Assembly (NCBI RefSeq): GCF_918797505.1
Contig: NC_092796.1
Location: forward strand, 28,654,098-28,718,097
Direction of reading: 5' to 3'
DNA length: 64,000 nt
DNA from: Bemisia tabaci
Lineage: Eukaryota > Arthropoda > Insecta > Hemiptera > Aleyrodidae
The notes below the pieces were generated by a model. The model saw only the letters and a program-made list of their open reading frames with translations. It was not told the origin of the DNA and searched no databases. This document shows, piece by piece, positions 54,666 through 64,000 of the stretch. A program made the translations under genes and the position numbers. Numbering within the stretch: the stretch's first letter is position 1; each line of letters begins with the position of its first letter.

Positions 54666-55260
54666 CAGTAGACTCTGGATTATCCGGATTAATTGGTGCC
54701 GGGCCCGATTCGAATGAAACAGAAATCCGAATAATAATAGTAAACACAAAAACCACCAACCAACACCATAGTTTTCTTATTATCATCGTGTACATACCAA
54801 CACGAATTTAAAAGGTTAACGCCAAACTTAACGACTCAATGGTGATTTTGAATCATAGCCGACAACGATAAATTACAATACAACGATTAAAGCGCGTAAT
54901 GCGTGAAGTATTCATGCAGTCTTGTAGCCGCTAATGTGCGTTTCAGGCTAACTAACCGACTGCATTGCGTTTGGCGTAATGCGAGAAGTATTTATGCAAT
55001 CTAGTAGGCGCTAATGCGTTCCACGCCGACCTCACTGTTTGGCGCAATGCGTGAAGTATTCCTTCAGCCTTGCAGGCGCCAAGATGCCTTGCGATCGCTT
55101 CTCCGCGGATCCGCTCACTTATCGGAATGCGTACGTAGTTACATGGTTGCAAAATCGATCCGGATAATCCAGAGTCCGGATAATCCAGAGTCCGGATAAT
55201 CTAGAGTCCGGATAATCCAGAGTCCGGATAATACGAAGCCGGATAATCCAGAGTCTACTG
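54666..55260. mobile_element. pogo-like element, reversed, with amplified end motif
   Basis: 595 bp flanked by TA. CAGTAGACTCTGGATTATCC at the left, CCAGAGTCTACTG at the right. Reversed relative to the other two copies. Module units are at about 54890-55090. At 55160-55254 the 16-bp word CCGGATAATCCAGAGT is present about six times, against about three in the other copies. Confidence 0.85.
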
Positions 55261-55389
55261 TATGCGTCTAAAGACCAACGGCTCACTAAACCTCGTCTTT
55301 TTATTTCAGATTCTCAAAGAGGTGAGTAGATTACGTCGTGTAAGTCGTGTACGTCGATAAGTATTGAAAAATTATGATTCTGGGGTAAA

Positions 55390-55466
55390 CTTATCTTGGG
55401 AAACATACGTTTCCCAAGATAACATGTGTGGGAAACACGCACGTTTCCCAAGATAATTGCGAAAAT
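55390..55466. repeat. GTTTCCCAAGATAA inverted cluster
   Basis: TTATCTTGGGAAAC, GTTTCCCAAGATAA and again GTTTCCCAAGATAA form a 14-bp stem with a short loop plus an extra arm. Confidence 0.8.
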
Positions 55467-56171
55467 ACAAGTGGACCACCACTACCAGATCAATTGGATT
55501 ACATTTTGTTTTGCGATACAGACTGCTATTTCTCGCTCATCCATTAAAGCACGTATCTGAATCGGGAAATCTTTAGTTTCCCGATTTTAGCTCAAACCGA
55601 AGTGACTTTCATCAAAAACAAAATCATATACTTGCGAAGAAAAATTAAATTTTTAACGAAAGTTAACTTTTGAATGACGAGATCCGCAATTCAATAAAAT
55701 TAATGGAATGTTAATACATTTTGCATCAACTTCAATATCGCAGCTCGGAAAATTATTTAACACTTTTTCAATCGATAAATATTATTAAAGAACGATGTTG
55801 AAAACAAGTTATATTGCCTTATGATTTTAATTTTACATAAACTGCGTTAGTACTTTGTTTTTACGAGGAGGTCTCGAGGGCATTTGGAAAAATCACTTTA
55901 ATGAGAGAAAACAGAAAATTATCCATGCGTAACGAATCTGTTTATAATCAGTCTGACGTCCCATTAACTTTAACGGCAAGAGTTGTAAACTTCTTTCAGA
56001 CCTAAAAGGAGAGTGTTCCTCCGGCAAAGTCGCTCGGGACTAGGCTCAATAGTTCTGAAAGATACCTCCGAGACAGTCAGAGTGAGAGCACGTTAAGATG
56101 TTTTGAAACTTCACACTTGTTATTTTCAAATCGATAGTTTATCGCAACACCGACAAAAAAAGTGAAGTTGA
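55467..56171. other. No gene recognised
   Basis: A+T-rich sequence with no paired ends or supported frame. Confidence 0.4.
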
Positions 56172-56179
56172 CTAGATGT

Positions 56180-56985
56180 CAGGGCCAGATTAAGGGGGCT
56201 GTCACATGGGCCGCGGCCCATGGCGGCAAATTTAGGGGGCGGCAAATTTTGCAATTTTTTTAAATGTCGGTATAGAAAAAAAAAGGATTCAGAAAAAAGA
56301 ATTATCAATGAGAAAAGGGGACAAAATCTCTCTTTCCAGAGAGTATAGTAATTTCTAATTTTATCGTTTTTCGGTGATAAAAGAGACAGCATCTTTAATT
56401 AGTCGAGTTAAGAGAGGAACTAAACACGCAATTTGGCCTGGAGCTCAGCGCAGAGAGGAATGATGACGAGGACTTAAGATGAAAAGGACTGCGGACGACA
56501 TGTAACACATATTAGCGCCTACAAGACTGCATGAATACTTCACCCGTTACGTCAAACACAGTGCGCCGGTCAGGAGCAGTTGGCGTGAAACACGTAGCGC
56601 CTACAAGACTGCTGGAATACTTCACGCATTGCGCCAAACACAGTGCGATCAGCCCGGCGCAGCGGCGGAAGTTAAAATTATTAAACCACATTTATGTTTG
56701 TTCTTTCAATTTTTTGGTTCATTTCTTATAAAAGGAGGACCTTGTTCACGCAGAGATATGTTTACGGAACTTAACTTTCGCGCTATGTTTCGTGAAATTT
56801 TCGTAGTAGTGTTGACAAGGCTTTCGCAAAAAATGTACTCAACACGAGTAGGTAAACGCGTCTTATGCACCCCTCCCCCTCCGGCACGTTCACTTGATGG
56901 TTTTTATTGATGTTTCAAAACGAATGAGAAGGGGGCGGCAAAAAACAGGCGGCCCATGGGCGGCAAGTAGGTAAATCCGGCCCTG
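56180..56985. mobile_element. hAT element (CAGGGCC ends), perfect 8-bp duplication
   Basis: 806 bp. CAGGGCCAGATTAAGGGGGC at the left, GTAAATCCGGCCCTG at the right. CTAGATGT is duplicated exactly at 56172-56179 and 56986-56993. Symmetric GGGCCGCGGCCCATGG lies near the left end and GGCGGCCCATGGGCGGC near the right. Two module units at 56511-56665 are spaced 82 bp. No transposase frame. Other pieces: 19081, 24042 and 60915. Confidence 0.92.
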
Positions 56986-56993
56986 CTAGATGT

Positions 56994-57723
56994 AAAAAAA
57001 AAAAAAAAAAATAAAAAAAAGTGTGTGAGAACTTATGAAATGCTGACGTACCCACCACAGCTGTTAATTTTACATATTGGCATTGCTATTTACGTTAACT
57101 GCTGTTGCTGGTAATTCAGCATTTTATAAGTTCTCGCTCTCGCTCATGTTTTTTAAGTATAGAATTTTGAATCAACTTGACTTTTTATTTGGCGAAGTCT
57201 TCATTACATGGCACCGCGGTTCACACGAAACTTCATTCGAAAGAAAATTAAAAATTCATTTTATCTGGGTCACAATGGCAAGATTGCCGCCGACCCTTGA
57301 GACCGGGTGACATTGCGGAGGAAAAAAAGAGAAAAATCATAATTAGTGAATCATAATTTACATATCTGTATTCTACGCATTTTCGTCGGCATCATTATTT
57401 TTTTCAGCCTGGGTGAATCCTCTCTTCTCAGGGTTCGTTTGCACTTTCCTTTCCAAGGGATCCTTTTCTCCTGTTATTCGCCTCGGCCTTGGTCCTATCG
57501 CAGGAAATTGTTGCCATATTGTGCTGAGAAAGCATTCACGCCCATATAAAATGTCCTCATTTCATGGCATGGCTTGGCAACCCTGTGACAGGAGAAGTTT
57601 AAAGCTTCGTTAAAGACAGGTGATGGGAGTGAAAATTCAGAAATAAATTTATCTCTATTAATCAAAGATTGGGCTTGCAATTTCAGTATGCGGAAACAGA
57701 GTTACCATCGATGAGGAATTCAC
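56994..57723. other. A run then no gene recognised
   Basis: An A-rich tract at about 56994-57020 directly follows the hAT duplication. Small frames at 57077-57613 lack domains. Confidence 0.4.
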
Positions 57724-57887
57724 CAGTGGCGTGGCGTGCTTTGCGATACATCGAACGATCAGCTATTTAAACCTATGGAAAAGTATCGATAAACACGGTG
57801 TTCGCAGCGAACATCTTAATAATCGATTATTTACCATACGTTCAAATGGAAGAATATCGATAATCGATCATTCACGCCACGCCACTG
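57724..57887. mobile_element. AGTGGCG-family hAT MITE
   Basis: 164 bp with exact inverted ends CAGTGGCGTGGCGTG and CACGCCACGCCACTG. Core AACCTATGGAAAAGTATCGA and TTCGCAGCGAACATCTTAAT. The flanking octamers match only at 4 of 8. Confidence 0.8.
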
Positions 57888-58209
57888 GAACCACCCCTTT
57901 TTCTGCGAAGCTGTGAAATTAATTGACGTGTGGTTAAAATGAAACCTCAGGGCGGATCAAGCCTCCAGTAAAATGTACAGCTTGAAACACTTTAAAAACA
58001 TCATTCCTGATCAACTTTGAATCTGTTTCCGTAACGGAAATGACTCGATTCCTGACATTTTTTTAGCACTAAAGTAAGTAAACAATTGAAACAGCAAAAT
58101 GCGCTCAAATCATGAAAAAAAAAAACCTTTTAATCTAGATCAAAAATAGTTTGCAGTTTTGGTAATTTTAGTTAAATCCCGCACGGCTCGAGCTCAATTT
58201 GAATTCAAA

Positions 58210-58380
58210 GAGTGGAGTGGGGTGCTTTGCGATATATCGGTTGATCTGCCATTTAAACCTATGGAAAAGGATCGATAAACATAGTGTTCGCGCCGCACAC
58301 CTTAATAATCGATCTTTTACCATAGCTTCAAATGGGGGAACATCGACAATCGACAATCGATCATCCACGCCCCGCCTCTA
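58210..58380. mobile_element. AGTGGCG-family hAT MITE, 7/8 duplication
   Basis: 171 bp. Ends GAGTGGAGTGGGGTGC and CACGCCCCGCCTCTA are decayed, but AATTCAAA (58202-58209) and AATTCAAG (58381-58388) flank it. It is only about 320 bp from the previous copy and in the same orientation. Confidence 0.8.
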
Positions 58381-58537
58381 AATTCAAGCACCCTGTGGCA
58401 CAGTGTCCTTCTGAAACTTTACACAATTTCAATGAAAGGGGCAACCTATGCAATCAACTCCGCATAACTTCCTGAAAAGTTTTGTTGTCAATAATATTTT
58501 TTACTGAATAAAATAAGAGAGAAGAAAAAAAGTAATG

Positions 58538-58763
58538 CACTGGAAGAAAAAAACACATTGGATCTAGAGTCCAGACTGAAAACATTGACAAGAAAAAACA
58601 CGCTTGATTCAATCGGATTTTTGCTTGAATCAAAACGAAATCCGCTTTAATTAAGAGGCTTGGTTCTTGATTTAAGCTAGATTCTGATTGAATCAATAGT
58701 ACTTTTTCTTGTTGATGTTTTTAAGAGTCTGGACTCTGGATCCAATGTGTTTTTTTTCCAGTG
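58538..58763. mobile_element. CACTGG-ended MITE, TG flanks
   Basis: 226 bp, reversed in the centre relative to 16439-16664. Ends CACTGGAAGAAAAAAACACA and the matching complement; TG at 58536-58537 and 58764-58765. Confidence 0.85.
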
Positions 58764-59222
58764 TGATAACCAGGAGAAAATCAGATAGTTTGGTCAAAAA
58801 GGAAAGGGCGTTGATTTGAAAGCGGAGTATCCCTTCGACCCGAGGAAACGGACAAGCGTAGACTTAAGACATCACTTGCGGATCAACGGATCAGTGACAG
58901 AGCTTTGATCATCAACTGAGCTCTTGGTCCTGACACTGCCGAGCCTGGATGGGAGAGGATTCAATTACGACTGGATTAACTATGCGTGAAAATCAAGGGT
59001 AAACAGGTGATACAACTGCCGTAGAACTGAATCCAAACCGCAGAGATGGCATTGAAAAATGCATCCATGAGCGAGACAGAAGCTTCTCGTTTCCTGTGTC
59101 CAGACTCTCTGTGTCACAATCGACAGATGACTTGACATTTAAACATACTCGAGCTTCGTTATTCTGTATCATGAAATGATATAGGGATATGATTTTTTTA
59201 AATATTATGAGAATATTAGGAT
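58764..59222. other. No gene recognised
   Basis: Mixed sequence between two MITEs. No frame or repeat supported. Confidence 0.4.
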
Positions 59223-59437
59223 CGCTGGGGGAAAAAATACATTGGATCTAGAGTCCAGACTCTTGAAAACATTGATTAGAAAAAGAACTCTTGATTCAAT
59301 CAGATTTAAACTTAAATCAAAAGGAAATCCGCGTAAATTAAGAGGCTGGGTTCTTGATTTAATTGAATCAAGAGTATTTTTTCTGGTCGATGTTTTTAAG
59401 AGTATGGACTCTAGATCTAATGTGTTTTTTTCTAGTA
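59223..59437. mobile_element. CACTGG-ended MITE, decayed
   Basis: CGCTGGGGGAAAAAATACAT to AATGTGTTTTTTTCTAGTA. The interior (GAGTCCAGACTCTTGAAAAC, later TTTAAGAGTATGGACTC) matches the other members. Confidence 0.75.
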
Positions 59438-59532
59438 ATTGTAATATAGCGAGACATTTAAGGACGAGTACACAAATACTAGTGGTACCCTATGCATCAA
59501 AGGGTAATAGAATTTAACCTCTCCTCTGTATT

Positions 59533-59785
59533 CTGCTTTGCTCAGGAAGAACACCGTATGAACATTCGAGAGATGCCTAATTTCCTTCGATAAAACGCTT
59601 ATTTTTGAGGAAAGTAATGAACATTTTTACTTGAAATTTTAAGGGACTTTAGATGAAATTGCGAACAAAATAATCTGAGAATTTGAAAGGTAAATATTCA
59701 TAAATTTACCGGAAAATTCGTGTTTTATCAAAGGATATTTGGCAACGCTTGAAGGCTCATACGGCGTTTTTTTTCAGGAGGACAG
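59533..59785. mobile_element. Family A MITE with TATT target duplication
   Basis: 253 bp, from CTGCTTTGCTCAGGAAGAAC to TTTTTTTTCAGGAGGACAG. TATT is found at 59529-59532 and 59786-59789. Confidence 0.85.
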
Positions 59786-60914
59786 TATTGTATTAGTATG
59801 AAAGTAAGAGATTGAATTCAATAAAATAAAAGAATATCAATGAATAAATATGAGCGCGACAAATAATGTTGGAGACGACTTTTCCTAAAGATATTCGGAA
59901 TCATGTTTATGAACCCCTGGTGCACGCAGACCACCCTCTGCGCCCTTGGGATCGGAACGCTGCTGCGTTGTTGTGACAATCCGTCGTGATGAATAGCGTT
60001 GCTGAGCATTGGTTTAAGAGGTGAGAAAAAAAGAAGAAGAGAATTTCAAGCGCAATGCATACTGGACCAATTACTTGGTAGATATAAATCGTGCGGCAGT
60101 TTGAGATCGGTAGGTACCTACAAAGGTATGAGATTAAATCGGCGGCTGAGGTTAAGATGGGAAAAATTTTGCCCGTATCTCAAGGATCCTCTAGGATATT
60201 TTCAGCGACGATAAATTTGTATCCAATCGGTGCGAATTGCCTCTTAATGCCGATATTCCTTTAATTTAGTCATGCGCATTGCGGACAGAGAGAACGTAAA
60301 TAGAAGGGCTAGCTTTCCAACATTTTTTTCCTTGAAGAAGACAAGGGAGCAAACAAGCTATTGTCAATTGCATTTTCTGTAAATACTGTATATTGGTGGA
60401 GAGATTAAGTACACATTTTATTATGAATTTTACTTTATATGTCACTTTAGATTTGCTTAAAAAATCAAATCATGTTAAGATGGACATTCATCGAATATTG
60501 TCATTTTCTAGATGAAAGAACCCAATTTGTATTTTCATTCGAAAACTTCAGGAATTTCTCATTGAGAAGTTCTCAGATTTGTCCGCAAGAGTGCGGATCT
60601 CTGTATAACAATTAGCGAACTTTTGAATGAAAATTTCGATGTCTACATGTGAAAAAGTGAAAATAGTTTTCCTAATCACTGCTAGTGTATTTTGCTCCCT
60701 ATCTTTGCATGGAGAGTTTGTTTTGATGTAGAGGTGGACTCTCAGGGTAGGGTGGGATATCCCCTCCATTTTGGCCTCACTTTGAAAGCTTTTTTTGAGC
60801 TTGGGAGATGATTTCAGAGAAAACCAGCGGGACCATCGTGTTTCTCGCGAACTTTTACAGAAGAATCAATGGTCAAATCGCAAATCCCTCACACACGCAA
60901 CACTTCCATTACAA
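59786..60914. other. No gene recognised
   Basis: About 1.1 kb of A+T-rich sequence without paired ends. Frames up to 73 codons show no domain. Confidence 0.4.
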
Positions 60915-61682
60915 ACAAAATCTCTCATTATCTGAGAGTATAGTAATTTCTAATTTTGTCGTCTTTCGGTGATACAAGAGACAGCACCGATTAATCGAGT
61001 TAAGAGAGAGACCAAACACGCAATTTGGCCAGGAACGGCGCGACTGAGAGAGAAATGATGACGAGGACTTGAGATGAAAAGGAGAAGCCCTCGGCGCGGC
61101 GCGGCGGTCGGCATGTAACACATGTTAGCGCCTATATTCCTACAAGACTGCACGAATACTTCACGCATTGCATCAGACACAGTGCGGTCACTGCAGTCAG
61201 CGAGAAACGGGTAGCGCCTACAAGGATGAATGAATACTTCACGCATTGCGCCAAATACAGTGCGGTCAGCAGCGGTCGTCGGCGTGAAACTCATAGCGCC
61301 TACAAAACTGTCGGAATACTTCACGCATTGCTCCAAACACGGTGCGGTCTGCTCGGCGCGGCGGCCTGAGTTAAAATCGTTAAACCACATTTATGTTTGT
61401 TCTTTCATAATTTTTTCGTTAATTTCTTATGAATGGAAGGTCTTGTCCACGCAGAGATAGGTTTCCGAAACTTAACGTTCGCGCAAAGTTCGGTGAATTT
61501 TTGCCAGTAGTGTTGACAGGGCTTTCCCAAAAAATGTTTCCAACACGATTAAACGCGTCTTATGCACCCCACCCCCGCTGGCACGTTCACTTGATGGTTT
61601 TTATTGATGTTTCAAAACGAATGAGAAGGGTGCGGCAAAATACAGGCGGCCGATGGGCGGCAAGTAGGTAAATCCGGCCCTG
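60915..61682. mobile_element. CAGGGCC hAT family, left-truncated
   Basis: From TCTCTCATTATCTGAGAGTA to GTAAATCCGGCCCTG. It matches 56340-56985 closely, with three module units at 61124-61350 where the other has two. The left terminal repeat is missing. Confidence 0.8.
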
Positions 61683-61803
61683 AGGAGAGGATTATTCGGA
61701 CTGCATTTTCCAAGTTGGAACTACAATATCTGGCTTAGTTTCAAAACGACGCAAATTCCACGAGTTTCCCCATGGACACAGGTGTTTTTACGGATGATCC
61801 AGA

Positions 61804-62261
61804 AATTATAGTTCCCAATTGCTAAAAGCAATTCACTTTAAGAGTGACTTTTGTCACACCCTCGAGTTAAATTACGAGTTTCCGTTATAAAACACACTCA
61901 CCCAAAGAAAAGGTTGCGGGCAATTTGATTCGACATATCCAACTGTGTGATCTGATCTCGCTCATTTATTCATAGTTCATTTTACATTTTCATCGAAACA
62001 TTTAAGTGAAATAGACATTACACAGTTACTTGAAGAAACGGACCGTGCCTTCAAAATATATCACTTGACATTCTCGCCTTGATTCCTAGGCCTCAGATTC
62101 ATCTGCTTTGGTTGGTGCTGTAGCGAAGTTGATTAAACATTCAGCTAGCATGAATAATCAGGCAGTGGCGAACACTGGTAGCAAGCCGATTGGAGCGTCC
62201 ACCGGAGCTTAAGACGTCATCACAGGGCTGATCTATAAAATAATCAGATTCGAGACTAATT
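61804..62261. repeat. Duplicated segment, copy 1 (no MITE)
   Basis: Near-identical to 63313-64000 except for the MITE at 63455-63685 and scattered substitutions. At the corresponding point it reads CATATCCAACTGTGTGATC, the unoccupied site. Confidence 0.9.
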
Positions 62262-62385
62262 CGCTTGAGCCGTCATATCGCGGTTCATCAGACCGGATTT
62301 CAAGTACCACCCGACCACCCGCCACCCGGTCGGCGATGCCAAAAGCACTCCCTTCTCATTCTGACTCCGCGCAGACATCCTAAAT
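62262..62385. other. No gene recognised
   Basis: Short spacer. Confidence 0.4.
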
Positions 62386-62640
62386 AGATCGGGTTAAGAA
62401 GAAAGGAACCAAGCCACATCAGCTGTTGCCAAGCTTAATTGGGCAGTTCAATTTTTTACATGGAAACGGTTCCGCGGATTTTTTTGAAAATTTCAGTGAA
62501 TTTTCTGCAACGTGCGAAGCGAATTCCTTAAAATTTCTGAGAGGATCCGCACAAATGTCCTCTCGGAAACAATTAAATTGCCCAGTTAAAATTCGGCAAT
62601 AGCGGATGTAGCTTGGTTCCATTCTACTGACCACGGTCCG
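62386..62640. mobile_element. Family C MITE
   Basis: TAGATCGGGTTAAGAAGAAA at the left and CTGACCACGGTCCG at the right. Inner CCACATCAGCTGTTGCC faces GGCAATAGCGGATGTAG, and AATTGGGCAGTTCAAT faces TTAAATTGCCCAGTT. Confidence 0.7.
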
Positions 62641-62812
62641 TTTGTCTGAAATGCTACGATCGTCATGCAAGAAGCAAGAAAAGTGCAGAAAGAGTATGCA
62701 AGTCTTCAGGTAGGTATTTTCTATTTTGTATCTGCATCCCCATATTATCTATACTCCCATCACATTTGAAGATCGAACAAAAATTTTTAAAAAAGCCATG
62801 TTTTGCTCCTAG

Positions 62813-63312
62813 NNNNNNNNNNNNNNNNNNNNNNNNNNNNNNNNNNNNNNNNNNNNNNNNNNNNNNNNNNNNNNNNNNNNNNNNNNNNNNNNNNNNNNNN
62901 NNNNNNNNNNNNNNNNNNNNNNNNNNNNNNNNNNNNNNNNNNNNNNNNNNNNNNNNNNNNNNNNNNNNNNNNNNNNNNNNNNNNNNNNNNNNNNNNNNNN
63001 NNNNNNNNNNNNNNNNNNNNNNNNNNNNNNNNNNNNNNNNNNNNNNNNNNNNNNNNNNNNNNNNNNNNNNNNNNNNNNNNNNNNNNNNNNNNNNNNNNNN
63101 NNNNNNNNNNNNNNNNNNNNNNNNNNNNNNNNNNNNNNNNNNNNNNNNNNNNNNNNNNNNNNNNNNNNNNNNNNNNNNNNNNNNNNNNNNNNNNNNNNNN
63201 NNNNNNNNNNNNNNNNNNNNNNNNNNNNNNNNNNNNNNNNNNNNNNNNNNNNNNNNNNNNNNNNNNNNNNNNNNNNNNNNNNNNNNNNNNNNNNNNNNNN
63301 NNNNNNNNNNNN
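62813..63312. other. Assembly gap, 500 N
   Basis: Exactly 500 N residues, a common placeholder size for a gap of unknown length. Frames running through it are meaningless. Confidence 0.99.
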
Positions 63313-64000
63313 AATTGTAGTTTCCAATTGCTAAGAGCAATCCAGTTTAAGAGTGGCTTTTGTCACACCCTCGAGTTAAACAATTACGAGTTTCCGTTAT
63401 AAAACACACTCAACCAAAGAAAAAGTTGCGGGCAATTTGATTTGACATATTCAACACTGGAAAAAAAACTACATAGGATCTGGAGTCCAGACTCTTAAAA
63501 ACATCGACAAGAAAAAATACTCTTGATTCAATTGGATTTTTGCCTAGGTAAATCAAGAACCAAGCCTCTTAATTTGAGCGGATTTCCTTTTGATTTAAGC
63601 AAAAATCTGATTGAATCAATAGTACCTTTTCTTGTCAATGTTTTCAAGAGTCTGGACTCTAGATCCAATGCGTTTTTTTCCAGTGAACGGTGTGATCTCG
63701 CTCATTTATTCATAGTTCATTTTACATTTTCATCGAAACATTTAAGTGAAGTAGACATTACACAGTTACTCGAAGAAACGGACCGTGCCTTCAAAATACA
63801 TCAGTTGACATTCTCGCCTTAATTCCTAGGCCTCAGATTCATCTGCTTTGGTTGGTGCTGTAGCGAAGTTGATTAAACATTCAGCTAGCATGAATAATCA
63901 GGCAGTGGCGAACACTGGTAGCAAGCCGATTGGAGCGTCCACCGGGGCTTAAGACGTCATCACAGGGCTGATCTATAAATAATCAGATTCGAGACTAATT
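63313..64000. repeat. Duplicated segment, copy 2 (with MITE)
   Basis: Begins at the gap edge with AATTGTAGTTTCCAATTGCT and follows copy 1 (61804) through CATTCTCGCCTTAATTCCTA to the window end. Confidence 0.9.
63455..63685. mobile_element. CACTGG-ended MITE, AA flanks, with empty site nearby
   Basis: 231 bp between CACTGGAAAAAAAACTACAT and the complement of CACTGGAAAAAAACGCATTG. AA lies on both sides (63453-63454, 63686-63687). Copy 1 of the duplication has one AA and no element, confirming a 2-bp duplication. Confidence 0.92.

Noticed and set aside
62663..63402. Open frames of 170-225 codons across 62.7-63.4 kb
   Set aside because: They are made of the 500 N residues of the assembly gap and encode nothing known.

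Overview
This window is eukaryotic nuclear DNA, most likely from an arthropod. It has a moderate A+T bias, no dense gene track, and is packed with short inverted-repeat DNA transposons (MITEs), nested insertions, simple repeats, remnants of a non-LTR retrotransposon and an assembly gap of exactly 500 N. The repeat style suggests a hemipteran insect; a whitefly such as Bemisia tabaci is my best guess from memory, and nothing here proves it. No complete, recognisable cellular gene is visible. The only protein homology I can defend is the C-terminal tail of a LINE reverse-transcriptase ORF at about 32.8-33.2 kb (minus strand). Two further minus-strand stretches (a possible 46-codon exon at 37.65-37.78 kb and a 116-codon ORF at 47.96-48.31 kb) look protein-like but unidentified.

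Layout. 0-6 kb: a hAT MITE carrying a LINE tail, a 1.4-kb inverted-repeat structure, and several copies of the commonest element, here called family A (about 253 bp, ends CTGCCGTGCTAAGG, 4-bp target duplications, about 16 copies or pieces in the window). 6-13 kb: a GTCGGAC-type MITE, a 726-bp CACTG-ended palindromic element, a 70-nt C run and a 949-bp CCCTGG-ended element. 13.4-18.5 kb: a nested stack with a hAT element and an A+T-rich block carrying tRNA-like pieces, then hAT elements with perfect 8-bp target duplications. 19-24.3 kb: remnants of a CAGGGCC-ended hAT family, a 457-bp near-perfect palindrome, and a repeat-poor island (20.1-23.6 kb). 24.4-31 kb: a 23-bp minisatellite open in several frames, a second repeat-poor island (26.2-29.3 kb), a 64-bp perfect palindrome and a GGAACGAA array. 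32.5-46 kb: LINE fragments, CACTG MITEs, a four-layer nest at 38.9-40.5 kb, and two pogo-like TA-flanked elements. 46-64 kb: second copies of several families, a third pogo-like element, an 806-bp hAT with a perfect 8-bp duplication, and a duplicated segment on the two sides of the N gap in which one copy has a MITE and the other has the empty site.

The most unusual pattern is a short module (core TACTTCACGCATTGCG preceded by GCGCCTACAAGACTG, or its complement) that occurs as tandem or inverted units inside at least three element families with unrelated ends (hAT-like, pogo-like and CCCTGG-ended), eight sites in all. Otherwise the window is an archive of transposon insertions rather than a working gene cluster. 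Copy-to-copy comparison within it allows target duplications and order of insertion to be read directly.
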